A stretch of DNA of 64,000 nucleotides from Hyposmocoma kahamanoa (Eukaryota > Arthropoda > Insecta > Lepidoptera > Cosmopterigidae): assembly GCF_003589595.1 (NCBI RefSeq), contig NW_020654684.1, forward strand, positions 3,075,494 to 3,139,493, given 5' to 3'. The notes under the pieces were generated by a model. That model ran no database searches, was not told the origin of the DNA, and worked only from the letters and a program-made list of their open reading frames with translations. Numbering within the stretch: position 1 is the first letter of the stretch; each line of letters starts with the position of its first letter. Made by a program: the position numbers and the translations under genes. Of this stretch, positions 29,760-42,664 are shown one piece after another.

Positions 29760-31440
29760 ACATACAGTCATCATATAAAATCTGTTTATTACAAAAAAAG
29801 TTCGAAACTAAATGAAAATAAACATCTTTTAAAACATTTAAACATAATACGACGCAATTAAATTGTTATATTGCAGATGACAGTCGAATTTTATAGCAAC
29901 ACCGAAATAACATGGCGTCGTCGAATAAAAATAATCATAAAACTGGAATAAAGTTAAAATGAAACAATAAAATTAAGCGGTACTTTTACCCTAATTCTGG
30001 CGTTCGTTAACCAGTGTTGTGAAACATTCGGTCTATTACTATCGAGACAATATCTAATGAAACTCGTATTTTGAATTTAGAAGCGCTATCGATGTTAGCA
30101 GAATTTATTGTATCGGAATCATCATCCAACTGCTGGGCGCAGGTTCCTTTGAATTGTTAATTTTTGAAAATTCATACATACACAAAATTTAGCAGAATGT
30201 ATATAAACAACACAAATAGGAGATCTATTTTAAAGTTTTTCATATGAATTTAATATACGTAATCAACTCAGCCTGTCTGACTAAACATTTATTTAATAGA
30301 CCAACTGTCGAAATAAGAATAAAAACGCAATTAATAATGATTAGAACGTGGTAACATTCACAATCCAGACATTTTTGGCATTTTTTCATAGTCTATCGAC
30401 AAAATTGTCGGCGACAACTACATGACATTTAACATTTTACGAAAACGGCGACCCTGCAAATGTGATTTTATTCCATCTTCAAAAAAGACAAACTACACTT
30501 ACGTGCATTTCAAAAGACTAAACTAGTTGTAATATGTTGTTTTTTTTAATAATATCACACGGGTGTATAAGTCAGTCAGTGATAGTTTAGGTCAAGACCA
30601 TTCATAATTTTTCTCACTACGCATTCCAGAACATTCTCGATTTGATCTGAGGACGTCTTTTGTGGCCGTTCTCTTCCATGTCGCCTTTCACAATGACTCT
30701 TTTTATCTCTTTCTCCACACTCTTCCATTCAATTCAACCACACTCAACATCACAACACTCCAAACCACATCAACACACATTTCCCTATTTTTGTTACTAC
30801 GTATCAGAGCGTTTATGAATAACAGTAAACCTTTGAAAACTATCATCGCAGCAGACGAAGCAAGTTTGAAATCTAAACTATCGATAATATACCAACACAT
30901 ATTTACATCACTACAAAGATAGGTACACTGTAAAAACTTCGTTAGCGGGTAGTTTACTATCATCATGATTACGTAAATCAATGGGACGGTATATATTGTT
31001 TTAGTGTTGCCATGAGTTCTAAATTATAGCATTTGTTCTTCCCGTTGAGACGTGTAGTTAAAAGTTTTTATGGGCTTACTTCTTAATTTAATTTACATAA
31101 TATCTCTTTGGGTATAGTTATGTATGCGTCTTATAACCATAACTTTTGTCCGAAATATGTACAACTTACGCATAGGCAACGCATACGCGTCTGTTTTTTG
31201 CTATAGGCTATGACTATAAAGGTCAGGTCAAAAACAATAACAATAATGCTGTTACAGTTGAAAGAATGATTACAGTATTTTAACTACTTTTAGCGTTATC
31301 CTTAATATCATATTTGAGAAAAGCATTTTAATTTTTAGTAGGTATTGACGTAGTTTTCTTTATGTCTGAATTAACTAAAAATAATTGAACGTATTAACAA
31401 CCCAATATTGTATACATCGGCACTAGCAATGAAATTGTCA
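29760..31440. other. Intron sequence, no gene seen
   Basis: AT-rich stretch, presumed rugose intron. Small open frames near 30660-30980 look like low-complexity chance frames. Confidence 0.4.
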
Positions 31441-31449
31441 ACCCATTAT

Positions 31450-31560
31450 ACGATTCACTGTTGGACACGGTTCTGCGTTACGAAGTTTTCCAAGAATTAT
31501 GAGTTTTCTGCGACGTTCAGGTTTCATCGCGAGGTTTTCCTTGATCGTTAGCGAGAGTTT
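31450..31560 (-). repeat. Dispersed repeat family H, third fragment
   Basis: On the minus strand: AAGGAAAACCTCGCGATGAAACCTGAACGTCGCAG-type sequence and AAAACTCATAATTCTTGG, matching the family seen at 5318 and 20104. Confidence 0.5.
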
Positions 31561-31675
31561 TTGCTGATAATCATTCACAAATGTAACTTATGCATTTCAA
31601 GTCATAGATTTCCGCCTTCCGCTTCCATTTTAGATACAAATTATTAGCCATCGATACCTGCGCTAAATAGTGTAA

Positions 31676-33520
31676 CACATATACCCGCGCATGGTGTGTG
31701 GGACCGAAAGTTCGAGATCCGTTTTAGTATGTTATTTCTTAAATATCATCGTAAAATTAAGTTTAATATTAAAAGAAAATGTGTAAAATTGTATCAACAA
31801 AACATTTACACAAAATATTTTTTTTTATTAGAGATAAGCAGTGTTTTATTACAGCCATTGGCAAGTTATGTCAAAGAATAATATTTTTTTTAAACCATAA
31901 ACTTAATAGCATGCTGCATACAAGAATATATCTTGCTCAAAAATACTCGTTACTGTCATGGAAAATACTTCTTATTTGCTATCTTTGCCTAGGTAGTAGA
32001 CCAAAAACTGCTCCTCACTTTCAGAACTATCTCCTGCTCTGTGTTATTTCTTATTGGGTAGTGTATAACCGTTCACCAAAAAAGCAAGTTTTTTTAACAA
32101 CCAAATAATATTAAATTCATTCCCCAACAATAGTACTGAATAACATCAAAATATGTACATCGATAGAAAATTAATTTAGCATTATGTACTAAAATTAATG
32201 TATAACATTTTATCGCAATGCATATGTAACATCTAAATACATATCCAATATTTCTGGCACACAACAAACCTAAATATGTACGACCACAAGTTTATGACAA
32301 AAAACACACCTATTTCACTGAAAGATACATCAGTCTATCGGAATGAGACACCATTTTATTTGACATAATGGTCTAATTGTACACAATTTGTCCAAAACAA
32401 TAAGATCAACAAAAAAAAAAATTAAAATTGCACACAAACATTGCAACAACGTCGATTGAAAATCTAAAAAATGTGGTTTCTTTTTTGTATTTGCTAGTAA
32501 AGGTTCAATTTAGTTCCAATATTATGAATAGCTCATAAGAAAATCAACTGCAAAGCTTAAAAAAAAACAAAAAATAATTATAAAAAAAACAATTGCTTTT
32601 ATTAACTATTGCCCAGTAGTGGGACATAATACGTTAATAAAAAAAACTTTTATTGAATAATTAATGCAGGTCTTGCCTTCGCAGGACATCCACGCTTCCT
32701 TTTCTGCTTCCTGTCTGCTGCGGGTACCACATACATGAGTCGAATTGTGAGCTCTACAACATGACTGTTTGAATTTATAGTTTTTAAAAAAATGAGGGCA
32801 GTTTCATTTGCACAGCGTTCTAGCTTGTTCTTTATTCGGGTATATTGTACCAGACTCAAGGTTGTATGCGAAAGGGATAAAAAGTCCCGATTATTTTCAG
32901 AAATCACATGACTTTTTGAAATAATGTTATGCATGTCATAAATATATTTGTTGTAGGTGATTCATTGTATAAACGAAGATAATTTGTGGAGCAACTTTTA
33001 AGAAAAATTACGGTACTTTTGTTAAAAGAATTGTTATTTCGTTTAGAGTTAATTTAAATTGATGTGCAATGAGTATTTTTGTTATGTAAACCATATTTTT
33101 GTTAATAAATGAATAGTTCGTTGTACACTGAGAAATTAGCAGAGGTCTAGTTTTGATACTATTAATTATTAATTATTTTTGATACTAGTTTTGTTAGACA
33201 GTTGTTTTATTTGTAGTGAAATATTTTTTAGATGTGAAAGTTATTTGAATAATGAACATAATTTTATATGTATTAAGTTTTCTAATATGCAATTAAATAT
33301 GTCCCTTTCTTATTTGCTGCACTTCTCTATGAGCATCAAAGTCACTGTTGTTTTCGCCCTCATAAATGAAACCAGAGTCATCCTCTTCCAAAAACCTTCT
33401 CATGCGTTCCTCATACACGTAATAGGTAATAATAAAATATAACTTAAAATAATTTACAAATATATGTAATGTTAATGTAAACTCAATGATATAATAGGAA
33501 TTACTAAAAAATGTAATTAC
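31676..33520. other. Stretch with unassigned open frames, bounded on the left by an M7-type end
   Basis: ATACCCGCGC...GGGACCGA at 31681-31707 resembles the ends of the small element at 33534-33738. Between them lie AT-rich sequence and unrecognised frames (31779-32108 plus; 32934-32650 minus with a basic C-terminal KQKRKRGCPAKAR). The stretch might be a decayed larger transposon of that family, but I cannot show it. Confidence 0.25.
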
Positions 33521-33533
33521 CTAAAGCTGTGAC

Positions 33534-33738
33534 ACCTATACCCGCGTCGGTCTAAGGGACCGATTGCTGTCGTGTACGGATACATGTGTTGTATGCACGA
33601 ATATTCCTGTTACGCTAAAATGAAGTTAGCCACGAACCATGTAAGTAGCAGTGAGCCCAAAGCTCTAACGTTTTCCGTTTCAAAAAAAACACGGCAAATG
33701 ACAATAGTCGGTCTGAGAGACCAATGCGCGGGTGTACA
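33534..33738. mobile_element. Small inverted-repeat element (M7)
   Basis: The left end reads ACCCGCGTCGGTCTAAGGGA; the right end, in reverse complement, reads ACCCGCGCATTGGTCTCTCAGACCGA. Arms of about 35 bases with some mismatch. Target duplication not found. Confidence 0.5.
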
Positions 33739-34940
33739 AAGGTTAATTAATATACTGCTCTCAAAAATAGCATACGGGGACAAAAATACACTTGCCCAAT
33801 TCCCAACACCATGCACCAGGGGTGTATAATCGGCGACTGGAGATATACGACCCATTGCTGTGATTTGTACCCTGTTCGGGTACAATGCAGCACGCAGGGA
33901 GCAAAACGCTGGGTTTTATACAATGGAACTACTGGGAATTCAACACGTGGTGTTCATGTTGCCATCCGTAGAGATTTGTTTCAAACATGTCATCATTATT
34001 TATTATCTGTGTTGCAATTATGTGAGAAATGCATTATGTTCATAATGGGGAAATATTAAGAGACGAAACAACCTCAAATAGCTTTTGGTTGATTCCGTAA
34101 TCACTTTGAAAAAAAAAATTTTGGTAAATTTGAAGATATACCCTGATTACTATATGGTGTAAAAAAACACAAACGTACAAGAAAACCACTATATTCAATA
34201 AGTACTTTACCAATGATATTTTTATATCAACTGAACTAAATATATGTATATATAAATTTCGTTTTCAAACAAACAAATTCTGAAAGAAAGCTAATGTCCC
34301 TGCCGGTCGATCCAAGCAAAATGAACCGTATTAGTACGGGAAAAATTTGAATGCGAACTACGGTAGTACAGACTCTCAAGCAGCAGATGATCGTGGTTGA
34401 CCAAGTCAGACCAAATTCTACGGCGTAAGAGAATTAACATCCTTAACGGCGTGGAATGGCATCAGGCCGGTCAGGAAAAGGACTTGTTTTGTAATGCTAC
34501 TCGACACAGTACTCGACGACGGCGGATCGTACTTGAAGACGCGCGAACCGAATGACTTTCGCCCTTACAGCGCCGACGACTGGTTGACGATAAATGTGGG
34601 ATCCCCCTAATAAGGTACGGATTAAAATAGTTTAAAAAAAAACTCATGAATCGGATTCGGCATTGCTACCCTTACACCTACCGTTGATTTTGTAATCAAC
34701 AAACAAGACCAAAAGTATAATAACAATAGTCCCTACAGAATTGCGAATGGGCATCACGCGAACAAACCTAACACATGAAGACAGGAGGGGTAGGTGACAA
34801 ATTGGGCCTCAATTGGAGTGGACGCACCCCACGCGAGCGCCGCGGGTCGCACCACCTACGTAAGCGTACACTGTATTGTCTACTCTCGACGAGACGAACA
34901 TTTGTTGTGTAAACAAAAGAAAACAATCTTCGAATATAAA
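33739..34940. other. Intron sequence, no gene seen
   Basis: A GC-richer block near 34300-34620 and another near 34740-34880 lack recognisable coding content on either strand; they may be old repeats. No exon of rugose found. Confidence 0.35.
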
Positions 34941-35172
34941 TCGATACCTCCCGTGTAAGTTGTTGTAAGTCAAAATACCATTTTTGCTTTGTAACTTAAC
35001 TACATCCTTTTTTTAAGTATATTATAGGTTCCTCATTTAAAAGTAAAGAAATAGCTTAGTGTCACGTTTAGCTTCAAATATGGAACCTATAATATACTTA
35101 AAAAAGGATATATTTTAGTTAAAAAGCAAACAATAGTTTTTTACTTTCAGCAACTTACGTGAGAGGTATCGA
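34941..35172. mobile_element. Foldback MITE (232 bp)
   Basis: Two arms of about 95 bases in reverse complement. Both ends read TCGATACCTC; the best core is a 24-base exact match around AAGTATATTATAGGTTCC (left 35009-35032; right about 35082-35105). A short unpaired centre separates them. No coding content. Confidence 0.8.
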
Positions 35173-35179
35173 AATTAAA

Positions 35180-37300
35180 AAATATATTCAATTTCAAATT
35201 AGCTACATTACCGCATTCCGGGAAAAACAATCGAGACTCGGTGAAATCTCGAAAATCCCGGGAAAATAAGACTTTCGAAACTGTTTCAGAAGTCGCAAAA
35301 GTAGGTTTTCTTACTTATGGGCTGGCTTTAATATAATAAAAGAAAAAAATAAAAACCACAAAAACATTTCTTATTTTTTTTTTACCTGGTGTTATTACTA
35401 TCGTTCTTTAATCTCTATACATTATACTAAGCTGCACTATACAGTGTTGCCATATCCCTGAAACTAGAATAAAAAAATACTGTTGGTTTTAGTAGATTTT
35501 TAAAACTGTTTAATTAAGTGTATTAAATTTTTAAAAGTCTCGATACTCTGCAGATTGAAAACATCAGTCTCGAGTTTAGGAAAAGGCAAAATATCGTCGA
35601 GATTGAAATTGAATGAAATTTTCTAGACCCGAGATTCCAGGTATTAAAGCACTAATAATAAAGGTTACACAACTTAGTTCTAAACAAGAAATTTTGATTA
35701 TAACCGGGATTTTTTAGAGAAGCGTGTACATTATGACTATTATATATTATGACTACCAAATAGGGATACTACTATATTATTATGACTCTCAAAATATAGA
35801 AAATTATGTGTAATTTTTTCCTTACGGTAAACTTATTTTTAAATAATTAGCAGCCGTTTAAAAGTCGAAAATGCCTAAAATTATTATGTACGACTTTCTT
35901 CTCCTGTTGTGAAATATTTAATGTTATTTATTGAATAGAAAGAGGTCTTCGCTAGACATACCTAATGCTTAACTAGTAAACTTTGATACCTGCCAATATA
36001 TGCCAGAACAGATTCATATGCATTATAGTTGTAGACATGTCCCTAAGCAATAATCCTCACCACGATAAAAAGATAATATTGGCACATTACAAATAATGCA
36101 CAAAATTTTCAATAAATCTGCCACACTTGTGTTATTCTCACCTATCTTAGTCCTGCCATATCGTGACTGGGACGCATTAGTGGCTAATGCCTGTACAGAC
36201 AACAACAAAACATTTAGTGCAAAAAATATTACGCGGACGCTATTATTGATGGATTCTCGCGCCAATTAGATTACGTCTACGTTACGTTACGAATACGTTA
36301 CGTTATTCTCGGATAGCAGTTGGTGTACTGGGCAGTACAGTTAGGGCGCTAACTCACCCCTAATTACTATTTATGTAACTTCCAAGAAAATTGAAAAATA
36401 CATAATTAAAGACTTACATGAATAACATAACAAAGTTCTTGTGCGTTTCAGCATACATGTAATGTTATCTAGTGGCGACGTTCGGTACTAAACTTCCCAA
36501 ACAGTTGATTAGATCGAAACGAAGTGAGTTCTAGACTTTATGGTAAATTATTAATACTAAGGTATAATGATACTCTGCATTTTTTTGCATTTATTTAGGA
36601 TAATTTAATAATCATTATCATTAAAAATAAATAAATAAGTAATATGGGTCAATACGTGTTGGAGACTTTACACGTTTTCCAAGTGTTGTGAACATACGCA
36701 ATTTTGGTATATACCGCCAAAGGGAGTCGAATCGTGGTCCTCTCAATCGAGAAGCAAAATTTGCTTGGGTTACCACCGCTCATTGGAGATAAACCGCTCT
36801 TAAAAAAAGGACGAATTTGCATTAATCAACGTTGGCTGTTACTTAATTAAGTAATTTATTACATTCGGGGAGCTTAAGCTTATTAACAAGACGAAGTAGA
36901 CAATTACACCCCAGTTAAAAGCTTCCATTTATGGGCGTAAACAATACAACCATTAAGCTAAGTGTTGCATTTACGAGAAACAGAATTGTGATTCGATACA
37001 AAGTCATTGACGATAGCAACTTTTATACACCGATTGTAATAGCTTAACAGAAAAGATCGATGTGTTTACATAAATGTTGTGTTATCGGCTGTACACAAAT
37101 ACATCGTGTCATATCTTTCATAAAACGATTAGGTCCCCTCATTATGGCATCGCACACCCCGCACTTATCCATGCATCCTGGATAAACAATACAGGGTGCC
37201 ATTGTGGAGTAGAGTGCACTCAATTGATAGAGATTGGGCACGCTTGCTAAATTGATATCGGAGTGCGTTCAAACAGGAGGAAGGTCACAATTCTGCTGTA
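35180..37300. other. Intron sequence, no gene seen
   Basis: AT-rich; a frame at 36023-36265 (minus) has no recognisable product. Confidence 0.35.
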
Positions 37301-37309
37301 TTTTTTTTT

Positions 37310-37475
37310 TTGTATGTATGTTACGCGATAACTCGGCATTTGTGAACCGATTTTGATGATTCTTTTTTTGTTGGAAAGGGGGTACATTAGGAGTAGTCCT
37401 ATTTCAATTTGTTCCACCTCTAAGGGTGGCAAACTAGGGGATGAATGACTTTAGAAGTCGGTTTTTTTAGTACTC
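37310..37475. repeat. Dispersed repeat family F, second copy
   Basis: TATGTTACGCGATAACTCGG, GAACCGATTTTGATGATTC, GTTGGAAAGGGGGTAC, CCACCTCTAAGGGTGGCAAA and AGAAGTCGGTTTTTTT in order. Confidence 0.65.
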
Positions 37476-37723
37476 ATACTGAGATTATTATTTCGTAAAT
37501 ATTTAGTTGTAGAATGATGCCAGTAGCAATATCTTTATCTAGAAAACATTGTTTCATTGGCTGCAACTACTACAATTCGAAATGAATTAATTACCATTAT
37601 GTTCTTCCTACTTCAACTTAGATCTTAGTAAATTCTTGTAGCATTAGGTATTTAGACCATGTATTATTATGGCACTTGGCGTTACATTTTATATAAAATC
37701 TATATAGAATTTACATAGAAACG

Positions 37724-37930
37724 AGTAGCAGAAGAGCCCCCCTTGTGACAGAGTTTATCCAGGATATTACTGCCACCTTACTTATTTCTGCCGGCTAGCA
37801 ATAATTACTGTGTTCCGGTTTTGAAGGATAAGGGTGCTGGTGAAACTATAGGCACATGGGATATCAGGTGTGCCGCTTACCACCAGGTGCACGACTTCTT
37901 CGTCCCATAACTTAGTATCATTAAAAAAAA
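37724..37930 (+). repeat. Family A retroposon, copy 5 (internally deleted)
   Basis: 5' block, GGATAAGGGTGCTGGTGAAA and the TGCCGCTTACCACCAGGTGCACGAC end are present; the middle from TATGTCTCAGG to TTATGGACAGG is missing. Confidence 0.7.
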
Positions 37931-37934
37931 TGCA

Positions 37935-38880
37935 AAAATTTGATGGACCTTTTTTTTCGCTAAAATATCTAAAGACCGACACAAGAGGATGTTCGGTGGA
38001 AACACATACAGTGTGTACTTTATTTTTACGTACCTAACGGTATTTTAGTGATGTTTCTACAAAGCATTACCAATAACTTTTACTAAGGGTCCCCCTCAAA
38101 TGTAAATAAAACTTTCGTTGCCAACGCGCGTCTTTGCCGCTTTTACTAGTTGGGCATAAAGTTTGTTGTGACTAGTTCGACTAGCCACAGAGACTCGCTA
38201 GACTGATAGGAATTCAAAATAAGACCATCTTTGTTTTGGACTAAAGACGACGAGGGTAGTCCTGACTAAATCTCTCATACGAGCAGACGACTTCTCTTGA
38301 CTACAATTGAACACACAGACCGTACAATATCTTTTAGTAATGTGTTGTATACCTGAGCTATTTCATACTTCGTTATTTTTTTTTAATAATTCATATACGG
38401 TGTAATATTGTTAGGTTAAATTAGCCCCATAATTATAGTATTTATTGTATGCCTATACTGGATTAGTGATAACTAGAAAATAATTTTAAAACGTAAATAA
38501 GACGATTGCAAATAACATTCATTTGTTTTTTAAACGTTCAGTACGAGTGATATTTCGCCCGCGACAACGACGCGACGCGACACGACAGTCGCAAGGCTGC
38601 GATGCTATCAGCGCTCGTAAATAAGACCCACGTGACAACAGGGCCCATTACCGCAGCGAAAAATGCCAGAATCGAGGCCCTTCCACGTACTGTCAGAATA
38701 AAAATAAGCCGACGCAGAAAAATAGGCGAGTTAGCTTGAAAAGTGAAGGACACGATATAAATGATTATCACTAGTTGGAGGTTTCTTATTTCTGACTTCT
38801 TATTGCATTCCGTCATTCCGTGATCACGAAACGTGTAGCCGCTCTTAAATATCAGGATAATAATAAGCCCTACCGCGTTA
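37935..38880. other. Intron sequence, no gene seen
   Basis: GC-rich patch at about 38545-38690 (CGACGCGACGCGACACGAC) without recognised coding content. Confidence 0.35.
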
Positions 38881-38884
38881 GTAT

Positions 38885-39012
38885 TAGACAACATCACATA
38901 TGTACGTTGCTCTAATCCCATAGTATGTAGCTAAAGCACTTGTGTTACGGAAATCGGAAACAACGACGGTACCATAAACACCCAGAACCGAGATAATATA
39001 GAAAAATTTCTC
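38885..39012 (-). mobile_element. SINE family C, truncated copy
   Basis: The minus strand matches the body of the 41650-41860 copy: GGTGTTTATGGTACCGTCGTTGTTTCCGATTTCC, then AACACAAGTGCTTTAGC and GGATTAGAGCAACG. The tRNA-like head is missing. Confidence 0.65.
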
Positions 39013-39192
39013 TTTATTTATTTATTACTTTATTAGAGTTAGCTACACCAAAAAAACCGGTGCGCAAGCCACCCAACCACGGAGGTAGTAACTGTGACTA
39101 ATTTTTAAGCAATGGCTCCTGTCTGCGCAGAAATACTGCAGCAGTTGGTCCGTGATTAAAACCCCTAGCAACACTAAATAATATCAAATCTC

Positions 39193-39410
39193 TAGTCAGA
39201 TGGTGGTAGTTGTAAAGGTAAAAAAAAATAGATTTCTCCCAGATGGAGGCAAAAAAGTCGTTAAAAACCAAAAACAAAAATCGGCAACATGCACATAGAA
39301 AAATTCGTAAGACTCGCTAGGTCGTTCTGTGGCTTAGTTGGCATAGCGTCTGGTTCGAATCCAGCCGGATTGAATTTTTTCTATGTCTTCGATCTTTGTT
39401 ATTCATAATT
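39193..39410 (+). mobile_element. tRNA-like SINE, family D, copy 2
   Basis: GATTTCTCCCAGATGGAGGC, AAAGTCGTTAAAAACCAAA, then GGCTTAGTTGGCATAGCGTCTGG and GGTTCGAATCCAGCCGGATT. About 20 bases between the two promoter boxes are missing compared with the 20393 copy. Confidence 0.65.
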
Positions 39411-39732
39411 ATAAGAAACTAGTGAAGTAATTTCACATAAATAAACGAATATCATGGTGGCCAAACATCGTGAACTTGAATAAACTTAAAAAAAACACTA
39501 AATTAATTAATTTTTTTAATTACAATTTTTCAATTTTTATATCATTTACATAAAGTGCAATACAGACATACTCTGTATAATACTTGGTGTTTAGTATACA
39601 CTCCGTTTAGCGATCAGATGCAGCAAGCGAATGGCTATACGTGAAGACCAGTAAGTGAGGATCAGAAATGCTGAATCGTAATCCTTTTTGACCACATTAC
39701 AGCTTTTTTTTGTTTTAATTGTTCGCTTTTTC

Positions 39733-39890
39733 TTATATAATACAAGTGACGAGACGAACAAACGTAACACGCTTGGTGGTAAGCCACAGATCTGAGGGGC
39801 ACTGCCATGGCGTCCGTCACTCTGAGACATACTTTGATAAGTCCCATCTGCCTGCAATTTCACCAGCACCCTTACCCTTCGAAACAGGAA
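39733..39890 (-). repeat. Family A retroposon, copy 6 (3' part, deleted)
   Basis: Reverse-strand copy from GGTAAGGGTGCTGGTGAAATTG to the CGTCTCGTCACTTGTATTAT end, with the GCAACTGTTATGGAC block missing. Confidence 0.7.
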
Positions 39891-40371
39891 TATTATGCGC
39901 GTATATTATGTTTTTTTTATGGACAAATAAGTCTTTTAACATTGATTTTATTTTAATAGTAATAATTTAGTGCATAACCAAAAAAGTGTTAAAAAGCTAT
40001 GTTAAATAAATGAATTTGCCGACACTACTTTAACAATGTGGTGTCAACCGTATAGGAAATGCAAACAGTCCATGTCATCGGTCTTTTATTCTATTTTTTA
40101 TTAACTTTTTGTTTTTTGCTCGTCGTCTGATGTGGAGCGGCTGCACTATAGACCTACGGCCATTAACGCTCATACATTATGCGTGCTTCAGGCGCAACGT
40201 GAAGCGTTCACAATAAGCTATCTAATGAAATTATGGATTCCATTATTCATAATTTTGAAAAAATAAAAACTTTGTAATTTATAAATTATTGAATGTCACG
40301 CTGTTTGATCACCATGATATTCAATTATTTTTGTAAAATTACTCCACTAGTTTGTTATAATTATTAATACA

Positions 40372-40640
40372 GAGATCGAATACTAAGAAAAAATTCAATC
40401 GATCCTGTTGAAACTCGAACCGACGTCTTCCAGCAAACCGTGCCCGACGCTATGTCAACTAAGCCACGGAACGAACTACCGGACCCAAGGATTTTTTTTC
40501 ATTGTGTGCTTGTTGCAGATCTTTGTTTTTCGTTTTGTGTTTCGTCTTTGTTTTTCGACTTTTTGCCGAAGCGCCATCTGTGAGAAATCTATATCTTCAC
40601 TAAGCCAAGTATGTACCTTTACAGCTACCAGCAGCAGACT
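40372..40640 (-). mobile_element. tRNA-like SINE, family D, copy 3
   Basis: Most complete uninterrupted copy, on the minus strand: AGATGGCGCTTCGGCAAAAAGTC, a run of CAAAGAC-like units, ATCTGCAACAAGCACAC (the empty site of the MITE at 20472), then the tRNA-like part and a CGATC...TAAG tail. Confidence 0.65.
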
Positions 40641-40948
40641 AGAGATGTCGATTTAATAATAGTAACGAATGTTACGTTTTTTGACCATCATGATATTCAA
40701 TTATTTTTGTGAAATTACTCTACTAGTTTGCAGTAACTGTTAATACAAAGATTGAATTTGTTCTAATTTGTCCTAAAATAAAAAATTGATTAAAAGATGT
40801 CCATATGATTCTTCACTAATCCATTACACATCCCAATACACTGGTCGCTGCTGTTTGGAAACATTAAACGTTTTTTTTGGAAAACGCTTATGGGTCTCGC
40901 TTCACCATTACCGACAGGTGTTGCTACAGAGCATACCTACACGTTTTT

Positions 40949-41105
40949 AGTAGCAGTAGAGCCCCTTGTGAAAGGATTTCGTCTAGAGAGGTACTCCCAC
41001 TTTATCTATTTCTGCCACCAAGCAGCAATATGAGCATTACTGCGTTCCGGTTTCGAACGGTAAGCGTGCTGGCACATAGGGCTTGTCAACTTATGTTTCC
41101 GGGTT
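40949..41105 (+). repeat. Family A retroposon, copy 7 (5' part)
   Basis: GTAGCAGTAGAGCCCCTTGTG, TTTCTGCCACCAAGCAGC, ATTACTGCGTTCCGG and the CTTGTCAACTTATG block; it stops there. Confidence 0.7.
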
Positions 41106-41649
41106 CCAGGGATTCGAGCAATAGACTTCTCAAATGACGACGAAAAGACGCATATAGTGGTACTGTATTTTGTAGGCTATTTAATATAAAACTTACATAA
41201 GTTGATGAATACGAAACAATATGCGAACTTGGAAAAACTTTATATAAAGACTTTATAAAATCTCTTCTCCCAATCACCACAGGGTGATGCGACAGCATGT
41301 CCTAAACGATTCAATGTGATGCTAAAGTCGCAGTGACACGTGTCGTCACAATAGACGACACCATGTGAGAGCGACCTGTTGCGTTTTGCGCAATTACACT
41401 AATAGACTGAAATTTGATTGCCCATTTAAAGCTCATTTAAATACTAGACGTTAATTTGAGGATGTTCTAAAGAAATACCAGGTCAAGAATACCTTTAACC
41501 GACGAGAGTGCATGAAACCTTTGATGCGCATTGATGAGGCAAAAAATGCGAAATGCTATAGTTGCTGCCTACCTCGACGAGATAATGGGACATGAAGTGT
41601 ATATATGTAAGTTAATTGGCAACCTCTATCTATTATCCATTTTTTACTC

Positions 41650-41860
41650 GACGACAGACGTGGTCGAAAGACTTGCACACCGGTTTCCCTAAGATCCCAG
41701 GTTCGATCCCGGGCCGGGTCAATTTAAAAAAACCCAATTTTTCTATATTGTCTAGGGTCTAGGTGTTTGTGGTAGCGTCGTTGTTTCGGATTTCCATAAC
41801 ACAAGCGCTTTAGTTACTTACTTTGGGATCAGAGCAACGCATGCGACATAGTCACATCTA
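41650..41860 (+). mobile_element. SINE family C, copy with tRNA-like head
   Basis: CGTGGTCGAAAGACTTG..., then AGGTTCGATCCCGGGCCGGG (B-box like), an A-rich linker, and the body shared with 38885-39012. Confidence 0.6.
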
Positions 41861-41931
41861 ATATGTATTATGAATTAGTATTTTCTAAAACCAACATTGT
41901 TTCTTTATAATATATTAATTTAACTGCCTCC

Positions 41932-42145
41932 GTAGCCAAACGGTTACCATGCTGGTCTGCTACGCAGAGGTCCCGGATTCGATTCCCGTGCCGGGAGAAA
42001 TATTTGTATGGCCTACATTTATTTCTCTCATGACTTTGTAGGGTTTGTTGGGTGTAATTTGTGGTTATCTAAGTGTGCGTCCATGGTACCCGCGACGCGG
42101 GTTTCCCTAGTACGGGGCTATGAGTATGTATGTTATATTTATTAT
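41932..42145 (+). mobile_element. tRNA-derived SINE, family B, copy 3 (full length)
   Basis: CTGCCTCCGTAGCCAAACGG (A box), GATTCGATTCC (B box), GCCGGGAGAAATATTTGTATGG, TAATTTGTGGTTATCT, GTCCATGGTACCCGCGACGC, and CCTAGTACGGGGCTATGAGT. This is the reference copy for family B. Confidence 0.75.
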
Positions 42146-42405
42146 ACCTATAACATAATAATAATGTTTATTAATCACTTAATTTTCTTAGTTACAATTA
42201 ATTACGTTTACTTAATTAACAAATAACTTAAGTGCCGACTACCGCTAGCATAGTTTTAAATTTTTTTTTTCGGTTTGTTTTATGATGGGACCTAAACACA
42301 TCACGTCGTTTCCACGAACCCCGGGGGACTCTCATCCTGGGTCGTGTGTATGGGAATTTCTGTGTGACTCTATGTTACTATAATTATCGTTATACTTTGG
42401 TTATG

Positions 42406-42662
42406 AGCCTGGTGGTAAGCGACACGCCTGTCCTAGCAATTACAGTGCCACTCACGAGTTTTGAATCGCAAAAATCTTATGGGTCCTGCTACTGCGTCCG
42501 CTACCCTGTGACATAAGTTGACAAGTCCCACGTGCCTGTAATTTCAACAACACCCTTAACCTTCAGAACCGGAACGCAGTAATGCTCACATTACTGCTTG
42601 GCGGCAGAAACATGTAATTATACTTCCTGGAAGAACTCTTTTACAATGAGCTCTAATGCTTA
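42406..42662 (-). repeat. Family A retroposon, copy 8 (near full length)
   Basis: All blocks in reverse, from TGGTGGTAAGCGACACGCC to CATTGTAAAAGAGTTCTTCC-type 5' end. Only the terminal CACTTGGTATT end is lost. Confidence 0.75.
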
Positions 42663-42664
42663 TA

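Noticed and set aside
32650..32934. 94-codon minus-strand ORF with a basic end
   Set aside because: Not recognised as any family and not bounded by splice sites; kept only as a remark on the unassigned region.
34740..34880. Possible rugose upstream exon in a GC-rich minus frame
   Set aside because: The translation does not resemble the sequence expected before VLKYCEHLH (no KIDP or FEVDE-like segment).
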